Source: Bacteroidota bacterium (GTDB lineage Bacteria > Bacteroidota > Ignavibacteria > Palsa-1295). From it: a DNA stretch of 64,000 nucleotides. The notes beneath the pieces were generated by a model. The model was not told the origin of the DNA. It searched no databases and worked only from the letters and a program-made list of their open reading frames with translations. How positions within the stretch are numbered: position 1 is the first letter of the stretch; the number at the start of each line of letters is the position of its first letter. Both the position numbers and the translations under genes were made by a program. Below, one piece after another: positions 1 to 8,295 of the stretch. The stretch is taken from assembly GCA_021324735.1 (NCBI GenBank), contig JAJPIO010000016.1, forward strand, positions 62,001 through 126,000, written 5' to 3'.

Positions 1-1
1 G

Positions 2-1237
2 CGCATCCAAATGTACATGCTCGAGAGCGAAGATTATTTCGAGCGAATGGGTTTGTATGTTGATCTGGCCACTGGAAAAGACTACCCCGATAACGACGAG
101 CGGTTTCTTGTTTATGCGCTGAGCGCCTTCGAGCTTTGTAAACGCCTGCTATGGAAGCCGGACATTATTCATTGCAATGATTGGCAAAGCGGTCTCGTAC
201 CTGCTCTCTTAAAAGAACTGGTAAAGAACGATTCATTCTTTGCCGACACTAAAACAGTTTTCACCATTCATAACTTAGCGTACCAGGGAAATTTTCCAGC
301 GAGTACATTCCCCAAACTGGGTTTACCGCAGGATTACTTTACACCAGATGGTCTCGAGTTTTATGGTAAGGTCTCGTATCTAAAGGCCGGAATTGCCTAC
401 GCAGATGCGATCACCACTGTAAGCGAGACGTATGCGGAAGAAATTCGCACGCCAGAGTTCGGCTCTGGTATGGAGGGGCTTCTAACCAAGCGCAAGCGCG
501 ATCTTCACGGCATTTTGAATGGCATCGACCTATTGGTTTGGGATCCACAGAAGGATATTAATATTGTTCGGCCAATATCTCCTGAGGATATTTCCGGCAA
601 AGAGGCCTGCAAGCAGGACCTATGCTTCGCGATGGGAATTCCTTATTCGGAAGGAACGCCGGTCCTCGGAATGATCGCCCGACTTAGCGATCAAAAAGGC
701 TTCGACCTTCTTGCTGAGATCATCGATAATATTTTGAAGTCAGGCGCTCAACTTGTCATACTGGGAGAAGGGGATAAAAAGTATGTCGATCTGTTCTCTA
801 AATTGCAGAAAAAGCACCCCGAGCAAATCGGCATTCATTTCGGCTTTCACGATAACTTAGCACATAAGATCGAGGCGGGAAGTGATATCTTCCTTATGCC
901 GAGCGCCTACGAACCCTGTGGTCTCAACCAGATGTATTCCATGCACTATGGGACCATCCCGGTTGTTCGCAAGACCGGTGGTTTAGCGGATACCGTTATC
1001 GATGTGGAATCGGCTACCCGGCGCACGGGACCGACCGGATTTACGTTCGAAAAATACGACGCCAAGGCATTCTGGAAGGCGTTGGAACGGGCGATCAAAG
1101 CGTACCAGACCGATAAAAAGCTGTGGCATGAAATGCAGCTCAATGGTATGAAGCGCGATTTTTCATGGAATCGCTCGGCCGTTAAATATGCCGAGGTGTA
1201 CGAAAAAGTCCTCTCACGGGGCCGAAAACAAGCATAA
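2..1237 (+). CDS. glgA: Glycogen synthase, 5' end cut by window edge
   Basis: ADP-glucose-dependent glycogen (starch) synthase, GT-B fold, family GT5, which extends alpha-1,4-glucan chains in the cytoplasm. The reading frame is open to the left edge, so about 70 N-terminal residues, including the usual KTGGLADV loop, lie outside the window; 411 residues are visible. Seen: the N-domain segment DIIHCNDWQSGLVPALLK, the interdomain motif IARLSDQKGFDLL near 675-715, and the C-terminal nucleotide-sugar site, with MPSAYEPCGLNQMY followed by KTGGLADTV near 895-1005. Length and motif order fit GT5 rather than GT4. The next gene begins about 65 bp downstream on the same strand, so co-transcription is possible, but its product is an unrelated lipoprotein. 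Confidence 0.95.
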   Translation, partial: RIQMYMLESEDYFERMGLYVDLATGKDYPDNDERFLVYALSAFELCKRLLWKPDIIHCNDWQSGLVPALLKELVKNDSFFADTKTVFTIHNLAYQGNFPASTFPKLGLPQDYFTPDGLEFYGKVSYLKAGIAYADAITTVSETYAEEIRTPEFGSGMEGLLTKRKRDLHGILNGIDLLVWDPQKDINIVRPISPEDISGKEACKQDLCFAMGIPYSEGTPVLGMIARLSDQKGFDLLAEIIDNILKSGAQLVILGEGDKKYVDLFSKLQKKHPEQIGIHFGFHDNLAHKIEAGSDIFLMPSAYEPCGLNQMYSMHYGTIPVVRKTGGLADTVIDVESATRRTGPTGFTFEKYDAKAFWKALERAIKAYQTDKKLWHEMQLNGMKRDFSWNRSAVKYAEVYEKVLSRGRKQA

Positions 1238-1301
1238 CATTTTCGAAGACCACCGTATAAGAATTGTTAATATTCAGTCAGTCACCTTCTCGGAATACGC
1301 A

Positions 1302-2561
1302 TTGATCAAGAATATTCTTTTTTCGATTACTCTGCTCCTCACCCTGGTAGGCTGCGAGGATAAAATTTCTACCTTGGGTTCACCGTATTTTCCCGATACT
1401 GTTCAGCTCCATACGATCACACGGACCGATACGGGCTTTATGCAGTTCTCGAATTATACGCGCTCGTATGTCACTGCTAATGGTGTCAATTATAATTTGA
1501 CCTTCGGTTCGCCTTTGATGATCGTTGGCAGGGCATTAAGTGGAAGTGAGAATGTAGAAGCATGGGGACTCCTGCGATTTATTCCGTTCAATCCCGACTC
1601 GCTTACACACGTTATTGGCTTGCGACTTATTCTCTCTACACAGAAATATGCGTATGGAGATACAACGAACAGCAACGTATCACTTCGAGTATATACACAG
1701 AGCAGCGGTAAGGTGACCGATTCAACGATCGCTCTTTCGACTTCCGATCTGAGCTCTTCGTCCATTGGAAATCTTGACACGACAATACTGAACGATACCG
1801 GTCAAACGGTGGCGATTAATCTTGACACCAACGTGAAACCGATGCTTACTGCGAGTTCTCTTGCCTTTGTAGTGCTGCCAAGCGCAACAATGACAAATGC
1901 TCGCGCCTTCCGGACCTGCGAAAACGCGGCCTACGGTTCACCAGAACTTGAGTATACTCTGAAATATGGCGACAGTGTTTTCAAAGTGGTTCGTACAACG
2001 TTGGTAAATACAACCACGACCTCGAATGGCACGCTCGATATGTTTATCGTAAGGGACCAGAGCGTCTCGCCACCACATGAATTCACTGTTCGAGGGGGCG
2101 TTGGAGAGAGAGAACACATATTTTTTAATCTGGCGAGACCGAACGATACAGCAAATCTTAATCAATTTTCGACGATCAATAGCGCTCTTCTGAAATTAAA
2201 GGTTGACTGGGCCAATTCTCGGCACTCGGGTCTTTCCTTCGACACTACATTGTTGGGAATAAAAATTACGGGCATAGGAGATACCGCAGCCCTGCAGGAT
2301 GACTTAGGTGTACCGGATCCAACGGATCCAACAGGACAGACCTATGAATTTCAGGTCCGTGGGCTTATCGAATCGTGGCTGCGTACACCAACCAGCAATC
2401 TTGGATTCGATATACGCGCCGGCTTCCAATCGGTCAATTTTGGAGGTACGGCCGTTCCAACAGAAGGTAATACTTTGAATCGCTGGACATTCTATGGATC
2501 GGATTATCCCGATTCGACCAAACGTCCGCAACTTATCATTTCTTATTCGCAGCTTCGGTGA
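1302..2561 (+). CDS. DNRLRE-like lipoprotein
   Basis: Predicted cell-envelope lipoprotein of 419 residues. The TTG at 1302 is preferred because it places a signal peptide (MIKNILFSITLLLTLVGC) at the very N-terminus, with the lipobox LVGC and lipidated Cys18; a longer frame starting at 1188 would put 38 odd residues in front and overlap glgA. The C-terminal part (about residues 275-419) has the look of DNRLRE-type beta-sandwich modules: a segment with regularly spaced aromatic residues, then IESWLRTPTSNLGFDIRA, then a terminal FYGSDYPDSTKRPQLIISYS strand. DNRLRE domains occur in secreted, often carbohydrate-associated proteins; the ligand is unknown here. Its stop codon overlaps the GTG start of the following barrel gene (GTGA at 2558-2561), suggesting translational coupling and a joint role at the outer membrane. 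Confidence 0.8.
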   Translation: MIKNILFSITLLLTLVGCEDKISTLGSPYFPDTVQLHTITRTDTGFMQFSNYTRSYVTANGVNYNLTFGSPLMIVGRALSGSENVEAWGLLRFIPFNPDSLTHVIGLRLILSTQKYAYGDTTNSNVSLRVYTQSSGKVTDSTIALSTSDLSSSSIGNLDTTILNDTGQTVAINLDTNVKPMLTASSLAFVVLPSATMTNARAFRTCENAAYGSPELEYTLKYGDSVFKVVRTTLVNTTTTSNGTLDMFIVRDQSVSPPHEFTVRGGVGEREHIFFNLARPNDTANLNQFSTINSALLKLKVDWANSRHSGLSFDTTLLGIKITGIGDTAALQDDLGVPDPTDPTGQTYEFQVRGLIESWLRTPTSNLGFDIRAGFQSVNFGGTAVPTEGNTLNRWTFYGSDYPDSTKRPQLIISYSQLR

Positions 2562-3823
2562 CACAAAACAGTAAAAAAGCTTTGAAGGTAGTCGCCTTTG
2601 CGATAATAATATGCGCTCCCTTACTCGTTCGCGCGCAAGGATCGCCTTACGGTCCGATCGGATTTGGATTACCGTTGCACTCATCTAATATTACCAGCGA
2701 AGCGCTTGGTGGTACCGGTGTAGCGATGGGAGCCAATCGTACGATCAACGATCTTAATCCGGCAGACTGGACGTGGTTGGATCGTGCCCGATTCAACGTT
2801 GCACTACGCTTCGATTATGTCAATGCGCAGCAGGGAACCCTGCAAGACGTTCAGCATAATTTCCACTTTGATGGCGTATCATTCGGTTCGCCGATATGGA
2901 GTCCTCTCAATGCTTCGCTCGCGCTGGGATATTTTCCGCTTACGGATGCGAGTAATGAGATCTCGACAAGCAACCCGCTTGGAACGCAAACCTATCTGAC
3001 CCGCGGCGGTACTAATCTTGTTTTTGCCGGCTTAGCCGCACGATTGGTGCCTTCGATCGCACTCGGTGTCCGCGCAGATGTTGTGACGGGGGACATTCGC
3101 CATCTTGCGCAAGTCGTCTTTACAAGTACTGGTGTGGATAGCAGCGAGTTCGAACGTGATTATTTTTTCTATGGCGTTCGCCCAACATTTGGGATAGAAT
3201 TCATTGGTGATTCTTTAGCTTCAGGACTTCGCGGTCTTACCATTGGAGCTTCGTATAGCCTTGCGACGAATCTCACATCGACCCGCGAGACCATTATAAC
3301 GCCGCTTTCCAGTAACCTGGATACCACGATCGATGAAGTTGGGGTCGGGCGATATCCTGCTTCGATCGCCGCCGGATTATCCTATCGTTTTAGCCGCAGA
3401 TATCGCGCGGAGTTCGATTACTTTGCACAGGATTTTTCGAGCGCCTTTGTGTATGCTCCTCATTCCAGTTCTGGCGATTCTTTGCTTCGCTCCAGTTCAC
3501 GATTTGCTTTTGGTATCGAACGCCTGCCTAACATGAATGGGGAATACGGCACGTCATTCGGCTTCGATAAATGGGGACTTCGACTTGGATTTTCCTATGG
3601 CACGCTGCCAGTTAATCCTGCTGGTTCTGGTGGGGTTCAGGAATTAGCCCTTTCTGCCGGTCTCGGAATTCCGATCAGTTATGAGTCGCTCTTAAATCTT
3701 TCTGCCGTTGTTGGTCAGCATTTACCGCAGAACGCAAACTCCGCACCGAAGGAGACCTTTGTGCGTTTAGGGGCCGATATTAGTTTTTCCGAGCGCTGGT
3801 TCAATCCGACCCGCCGAGATTAG
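2558..3823 (+). CDS. Outer-membrane beta-barrel protein
   Basis: Predicted outer-membrane protein of 421 residues starting at the GTG that overlaps the upstream stop codon. A signal peptide covers residues 1-26 (hydrophobic VVAFAIIICAPLLV, cleavage after VRAQ). The mature start, with SEALGGTGVAMG and the NDLNPADW segment, resembles the N-terminal hatch region of FadL/OmpP1- and PorV-like barrels, and the rest alternates polar and hydrophobic residues in barrel-strand fashion (repeated GLSYRFSRRYRAEFDY-type strands). The exact family cannot be fixed by eye: PorV-like T9SS component and FadL-like transporter are both possible. Coupling to the lipoprotein at 1302 suggests the two act together in the outer membrane. 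Confidence 0.75.
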   Translation: MTQNSKKALKVVAFAIIICAPLLVRAQGSPYGPIGFGLPLHSSNITSEALGGTGVAMGANRTINDLNPADWTWLDRARFNVALRFDYVNAQQGTLQDVQHNFHFDGVSFGSPIWSPLNASLALGYFPLTDASNEISTSNPLGTQTYLTRGGTNLVFAGLAARLVPSIALGVRADVVTGDIRHLAQVVFTSTGVDSSEFERDYFFYGVRPTFGIEFIGDSLASGLRGLTIGASYSLATNLTSTRETIITPLSSNLDTTIDEVGVGRYPASIAAGLSYRFSRRYRAEFDYFAQDFSSAFVYAPHSSSGDSLLRSSSRFAFGIERLPNMNGEYGTSFGFDKWGLRLGFSYGTLPVNPAGSGGVQELALSAGLGIPISYESLLNLSAVVGQHLPQNANSAPKETFVRLGADISFSERWFNPTRRD

Positions 3824-3835
3824 CATCCACACCCA

Positions 3836-4270
3836 ATGAAGATTGCTATTGCCAGCGACCATGCTGGTTTTAACTATAAGAGTGCCATTATCCAATGGTT
3901 GAATGCGGCGGGCCATCAGGTAAAAGACTTCGGCACCGATAGCACGACTCCTGTGGATTATCCCGACTTTATTCGTCCGGCCGCAGAGGCTGTCGCACGG
4001 GGTGAATTTGAGCGTGGCATTGTGCTCGGCGGATCCGGTAACGGGGAAGCAATGGTAGCCAATAAGGTACATGGCATCCGGTGCGCATTGTGTTGGAATG
4101 AAGATTCTGCCAGGCTTTCTCGCCAGCATAACGATGCAAATGTTCTTTCCCTTGGTGAACGAATGATGACGGAAGATATGGCGCTGCGTATTGTAGAGAT
4201 CTGGCTCACAACCGCATTTGAAGGCGGACGCCATAGCGCTCGAATAGCAAAAATTGAAAATCCAAGCTGA
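3836..4270 (+). CDS. rpiB: Ribose-5-phosphate isomerase B, Glu-type active site
   Basis: RpiB/LacAB family isomerase (144 residues) interconverting ribulose 5-phosphate and ribose 5-phosphate in the pentose phosphate pathway. N-terminal IASDHAGF with Asp8-His9 is typical. The loop that carries the catalytic cysteine in E. coli-type enzymes here reads [15 protein letters not shown]: Gly65 sits at the cysteine position and Glu71 takes the place used as catalytic base in the mycobacterial enzyme (GGSGNGEQ motif, Glu75). His99 and Asn100 in RQHNDANV match the usual phosphate/sugar site. It stands 12 bp after the barrel gene and 11 bp before glyA, so it probably belongs to a housekeeping operon. 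A lyxose- or allose-type side activity is possible for this family. Confidence 0.93.
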   Translation: MKIAIASDHAGFNYKSAIIQWLNAAGHQVKDFGTDSTTPVDYPDFIRPAAEAVARGEFERGIVLGGSGNGEAMVANKVHGIRCALCWNEDSARLSRQHNDANVLSLGERMMTEDMALRIVEIWLTTAFEGGRHSARIAKIENPS

Positions 4271-4281
4271 AACATACTACG

Positions 4282-5577
4282 ATGTACGACCGGGAAGTAT
4301 TTAATACCATTGAACAAGAGCTCGAACGTCAGCAGCATGGATTAGAGCTCATTGCCAGTGAAAACTTTACTTCGGCAGCCGTTCTGCGCGCGCAGGGAAG
4401 CGTGCTTACAAATAAGTACGCCGAGGGCTATCCTGGTAAGAGATATTATGGCGGATGTGAATTCGTTGATGTGGTCGAGAACCTCGCTCGAGATAGGGTA
4501 AAGAAGCTATTCGGCGCCGAGTATGCGAACGTGCAGCCACATTCCGGCTCGCAAGCCAATATGGCTGTGTATTTCACATTCCTCAAACCCGGCGATAAAG
4601 TGCTCGGCATGAATCTTTCGCATGGGGGCCATTTAACGCACGGCCATCCTGCAAATTTTTCGGGCCAGCTTTACGAGTTCCATGCCTACGGCGTCTCGAA
4701 AGAGACGGGCTACATTGACTACGCCGACGTAGAGCAAAAAGCCAGGGAAGTGAAGCCAAAGATGATCACCGTAGGCGCAAGCGCGTATTCCCGGAACATC
4801 GACTTTAAGCGCTTCAGAGAAATTGCAGACTCTGTCGGCGCCTTTTTGATGTGCGACATGGCGCATCCCGCAGGCTTGATCGCAAAAGGACATTTGAATA
4901 GCCCGCTTCCACATTGCCACGTTGTGACATCGACCACGCATAAGACGCTTCGTGGACCGCGCGGAGGACTAATTTTATTGGGCAAGGACTTCGAAAACAC
5001 GTGGGGCGCTGTAGCACCCAAATCGGGCCGTACCAAAATGGTCTCCGAGCTTATTGATTCGACGGTAATGCCTGGCATTCAGGGCGGACCGCTTATGCAT
5101 GTTATCGCTGCCAAAGCGGTTGCATTTGGCGAGGCTCTTGAGGACAGTTTTACCGAGTATGGTGCTCAGGTCATTCGTAACGCACAGCGCCTTGCTGCCG
5201 AACTCGTCAAACGAGGATTTTATATTATTTCCGGCGGCACGGATAATCACCTAATGCTTGCCGATCTTCGCGGTAAGAACGTTACTGGCAAGGCGGCGGA
5301 AGAAGCGCTCGATAAAGCGGCTATAACAGTAAATAAGAATGCTGTACCGTATGATGATAAGCCTGCCCTTGTAACGAGCGGCATTCGTATTGGCACTGCC
5401 GCTGTGACCACTCGGGGCATGCGTGAAGCGGAAATGGACGAGATCGCTGAAATGATCGATAAGGTCGTGTCGCATGTAGACGATGAGAATGTGATCGCCG
5501 CGGTCCGCGAGCAAGTGCATGCGCTTACAAGTCGATTCCCGTTATACGCAGAAATGTCTCAAGAAATCGCATCATAA
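4282..5577 (+). CDS. glyA: Serine hydroxymethyltransferase
   Basis: PLP-dependent enzyme making glycine and 5,10-methylene-tetrahydrofolate from serine, the main cytosolic source of one-carbon units. At 431 residues it has the normal bacterial length. Seen: N-terminal [11 protein letters not shown], the substrate-binding [17 protein letters not shown] segment, and the PLP lysine at Lys221 within [13 protein letters not shown]. The ATG at 4282 gives the usual short lead-in before the LIASEN motif. It follows rpiB by 11 bp and precedes tatC by 21 bp on the same strand, consistent with one transcript. Nothing is unusual about it. Confidence 0.97.
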   Translation: MYDREVFNTIEQELERQQHGLELIASENFTSAAVLRAQGSVLTNKYAEGYPGKRYYGGCEFVDVVENLARDRVKKLFGAEYANVQPHSGSQANMAVYFTFLKPGDKVLGMNLSHGGHLTHGHPANFSGQLYEFHAYGVSKETGYIDYADVEQKAREVKPKMITVGASAYSRNIDFKRFREIADSVGAFLMCDMAHPAGLIAKGHLNSPLPHCHVVTSTTHKTLRGPRGGLILLGKDFENTWGAVAPKSGRTKMVSELIDSTVMPGIQGGPLMHVIAAKAVAFGEALEDSFTEYGAQVIRNAQRLAAELVKRGFYIISGGTDNHLMLADLRGKNVTGKAAEEALDKAAITVNKNAVPYDDKPALVTSGIRIGTAAVTTRGMREAEMDEIAEMIDKVVSHVDDENVIAAVREQVHALTSRFPLYAEMSQEIAS

Positions 5578-5598
5578 TAGCTCTTTCGAATACAGTGA

Positions 5599-6399
5599 AT
5601 GGCAGAAGAGAAAGAGCCGGTAGAGAATAGTCCTTCCTCGGACGGTCCTTCTTCGGACCAGGAGATGTCCGTATGGGAGCATCTCGAAGAATTGCGTTGG
5701 ACGGTTGTGCGCGCAGTGATCGGCATTGTGGTCGGCATGATCATTTGCGCAGTTTTCTTCGACCAGATCATCAACGTCGTAATTACTCTCCCGACTTCCC
5801 AAACGAACCCTCCGATGAAGTTGATGAACACGGAGGTGTATGGTCAGCTTTCGGTATGGATGCAGATCGTCCTGTGGGGCGGTGTCGTTATCTCATTCCC
5901 GTATACGATCGTTCAGATCTGGAAATTCATTAGCCCAGGTCTCAAGGACAAAGAGAAAAAATATGTCCGCCAGATCAGCTTTTTTACCGTCTTCAGCTTT
6001 TTATGCGGGATGGCATTCGCCTATTGGGTAATGCTACCCATGGTACTCGATTTTGCAATGGGTTTCGTGATCGGTACCGTTCAAAATATTATTGAAGTAC
6101 ATAAATACTTATCTGTATTCTTAGAGATCATATTACTGTCCGGTATTGTCTTCGAGCTTCCTCTCGTAGCTTATTTTCTGGGGCGTATCGGCTTCCTTAC
6201 GCCAATTTTTATGCGTAAATACCGGCGGCATGCTATTGTCGCACTGTTAGCGATCGCAGCAGTATTATCGCCCGGCGGGAATCCACTTCTTCAGCTTATT
6301 TTGTTTGCACCATTGTGGGCGCTGTTTGAAATATCGATCTTAACAACCGCTCTCGCGAGCCGCCAGCGCCGCAGAGCTGAAGCGCTCGCTATGTCATAA
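5599..6399 (+). CDS. tatC: Twin-arginine translocase subunit TatC
   Basis: Six-helix inner-membrane receptor of the Tat pathway, which exports folded, often cofactor-containing proteins. A short acidic N-terminal tail (about 22 residues rich in Glu and Ser) precedes the conserved MSVWEHLEELRW segment, the amphipathic signature of TatC that binds the twin-arginine motif. The SPGLKDKEKK loop after the second helix and the GRIGFLTP loop are also typical, and the 266-residue length is normal. No tatA/tatB homologue lies within the window, so those subunits must be encoded elsewhere. It lies in the same-direction run with glyA and the polyprenyl synthase gene. Confidence 0.96.
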   Translation: MAEEKEPVENSPSSDGPSSDQEMSVWEHLEELRWTVVRAVIGIVVGMIICAVFFDQIINVVITLPTSQTNPPMKLMNTEVYGQLSVWMQIVLWGGVVISFPYTIVQIWKFISPGLKDKEKKYVRQISFFTVFSFLCGMAFAYWVMLPMVLDFAMGFVIGTVQNIIEVHKYLSVFLEIILLSGIVFELPLVAYFLGRIGFLTPIFMRKYRRHAIVALLAIAAVLSPGGNPLLQLILFAPLWALFEISILTTALASRQRRRAEALAMS

Positions 6400-6414
6400 T
6401 CGCTCCTTATCTTT

Positions 6415-7401
6415 ATGTCAGTACTGAAGGAAATAGGCCATTCGGTCGAGCAGGAGATGAAGGAATTCAACGCGGAATTCCGGCGAGCGATGATCTCCGA
6501 AGTGCCGATCGTTAATCTCGTCGCGAGATACCTTATTCGCACGAAAGGCAAGCAGCTTAGACCGATGCTTGTCCTCCTTTCTGCAAAAGCCGCTGGAGGC
6601 ATTAACGAGTCAACGTATCGCGCCGCTACTCTCGTGGAATTACTTCATACAGCGACACTCATCCACGATGACGTGATCGATGATTCTGACACCAGGCGGG
6701 GGTTAGCCAGCATAAAGTCTCTATGGCGCAATAAGGTCGGTGTTTTGATGGGAGATTACCTCCTTGCTCAAGGTCTTCTTCGTACGGTTAAGACTTCCGA
6801 ATACCATTTTCTGGAGATAACTTCTAATGCCGTCCGTCGAATGTCTGAAGGGGAGTTGTACCAGCTTCAAAAGGCAAGACAGCTTAATATCGACGAAGAA
6901 GCGTACTTTCGGATCATAGCCGACAAAACTGCTTCCCTTATCAGTACCTGCTGTGAATTGGGAGCCGCAAGTGTAAACCGAACGTCTGATTACGAACGAT
7001 ACTGCAAGGCGCTTCGAGACTATGGTGAAGCGGTCGGTATTGCCTTTCAGATCAAAGACGATCTCTTTGGGTATGAATCGAGTATGGGTACCATCGGTAA
7101 GCCCGTCGAAGCCGATCTAAAAGAGAAGAAGCTCACGTTGCCGCTTATTCATTCGCTTTCAAAAACGGACAAAGGTACTCGCAAGCGAATTATCGGTCTC
7201 ATCAAAAATGGCAAAGCTGCGAAAGAAGGTTATCAGGAAGTTGTGAACTTTGTCTCGGCCAACGGCAGCATTTCGTATACTCGCTCGAAAGCCGAGGAGT
7301 ATCGGGAACGTGCACTAAACTCTCTCCATGTATTGCCAGAGTCCCAAGCGCGAACCGCCCTGGAGCAGTTCGCGCATTACGTCATCGAGCGCGATAAATA
7401 G
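6415..7401 (+). CDS. Polyprenyl diphosphate synthase
   Basis: Trans-prenyltransferase (IspB/HepT/IspA class, 328 residues) that condenses isopentenyl diphosphate onto an allylic primer, most likely to make the menaquinone side chain. The first aspartate-rich motif is intact (LIHDDVIDDSDTRRG). The second reads IKDDLFGYESS, so the last Asp of the usual DDxxD is Gly. The KPVEADLKEKKLTLPLIHSL helix matches the long-chain synthases of Bacteroidota. Chain length cannot be told by eye. The gene ends at 7401 and meets a convergent gene ending at 7403, leaving no space for a terminator between them. It may share a transcript with tatC, 15 bp upstream. Confidence 0.9.
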   Translation: MSVLKEIGHSVEQEMKEFNAEFRRAMISEVPIVNLVARYLIRTKGKQLRPMLVLLSAKAAGGINESTYRAATLVELLHTATLIHDDVIDDSDTRRGLASIKSLWRNKVGVLMGDYLLAQGLLRTVKTSEYHFLEITSNAVRRMSEGELYQLQKARQLNIDEEAYFRIIADKTASLISTCCELGAASVNRTSDYERYCKALRDYGEAVGIAFQIKDDLFGYESSMGTIGKPVEADLKEKKLTLPLIHSLSKTDKGTRKRIIGLIKNGKAAKEGYQEVVNFVSANGSISYTRSKAEEYRERALNSLHVLPESQARTALEQFAHYVIERDK

Positions 7402-7402
7402 A

Positions 7403-8227
7403 TTATTGTCCCTTCTTGGCGTTCCAGGACGCAGGGAAGTCCGAGCTCGTAACTAGAGAATCCATAATCACCAGGTTTGTTCGTCGACTATAAGGTCCAA
7501 GACGAACATTGGCATCCGGTGGAAGCTGCCCAAAAGTCTTAAGCGGAGCAAGTGAGGATGTTGTATCCGGAATATGCAAAAGAATAAGAAGCCTCGGCGC
7601 TAAGCCTAAGGTGCTATCCGTTCTTGATAGGTCACGATTCGAGTAAAAGCTTTTATAGTAATTACTCTGACTGGCAAGGTTCAGGCGAAAGCCAGTATTC
7701 GAAGCTGGATTATTGAACCAATTCTGGATCGTATCGCGAATGTCATGCGTACCACACCAGTCCTTGCTGTGTAATTGGCACACGATGGTCGGCGGTGCGT
7801 TATAGCGCCCATGATCGGGACTCTTATTCCAGGTCATCGTATCAAAGCCGAACGGCACTCCGATCTGCGAAACCCAGAACTGCGTATTATCGGTGGTCCC
7901 GTCCTCTTGCTGACCGCCATGATAGACTTCAAAATACGCATGATCAATCCCTGAGCCAGGCGGCAGACTTGGCAGAACAAATTTTACAAACGATACTTGA
8001 TGATGCGAAACGATGCCAGGTATATCCCAAAGCCCGATATTCAAGCTGCCTTGAAGCAGCATATTAGTACCGGTATCGGTCGGCGCATCCGAAATATAGG
8101 TCGTGGAAGCAGCGGCTATCCACAAGGCAACGGGCGTTGTCCCAACCGTCGATGGGGAATTCGAAGACGAACAACTGGAAAGTAAATAGCTGCAAAGAAT
8201 GGTAACGGTAAAAGCGAGACGTTTCAT
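7403..8227 (-). CDS. DNRLRE-like lipoprotein
   Basis: Predicted lipoprotein of 274 residues. The ATG at 8227 is chosen over the in-frame TTG at 8233 because a GGAGG ribosome-binding site (8235-8239) sits 7 bp before it. Signal peptide MKRLAFTVTILCSYLLSSC gives lipidated Cys19, followed by a Ser/Asn/Thr linker. The body resembles a DNRLRE module: early strand VSFVKFVLPSLP, the HAYFEVYHGG strand, the IRDTIQNWFNNPASNTGFRL segment and a final APRLLILLHIP strand. It is similar in plan to the lipoprotein at 1302-2561, but too different for recent duplication to be claimed. A Bacteroidota-type promoter lies at 8253-8283. Function unknown; surface attachment or glycan binding are guesses. Confidence 0.78.
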   Translation of the reverse strand: MKRLAFTVTILCSYLLSSCSSSNSPSTVGTTPVALWIAAASTTYISDAPTDTGTNMLLQGSLNIGLWDIPGIVSHHQVSFVKFVLPSLPPGSGIDHAYFEVYHGGQQEDGTTDNTQFWVSQIGVPFGFDTMTWNKSPDHGRYNAPPTIVCQLHSKDWCGTHDIRDTIQNWFNNPASNTGFRLNLASQSNYYKSFYSNRDLSRTDSTLGLAPRLLILLHIPDTTSSLAPLKTFGQLPPDANVRLGPYSRRTNLVIMDSLVTSSDFPASWNAKKGQ

Positions 8228-8252
8228 ACTCAATCCTCCAAAATTTAGAGTG

Positions 8253-8283
8253 CAAATATACTGACTATCGACGGGAAAGTCAA
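8253..8283 (-). promoter_or_regulatory. Bacteroidota-type promoter, TTG-N20-TATATTTG
   Basis: On the minus strand a TTG (8281-8283) is followed after exactly 20 bp by TATATTTG (8253-8260), matching the -33 and -7 elements (TTTG and TAnnTTTG) known for the primary sigma factor of Bacteroidota. The expected start of transcription falls about 20 bp before the ATG at 8227. The same layout occurs upstream of the barrel gene at 32044. Confidence 0.6.
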
Positions 8284-8295
8284 TATCCCTAAGGA

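Noticed and set aside
1188-1301. Upstream start for the lipoprotein at 1302
   Set aside because: It overlaps glgA and places a non-hydrophobic 38-residue extension before a perfect lipoprotein signal peptide.
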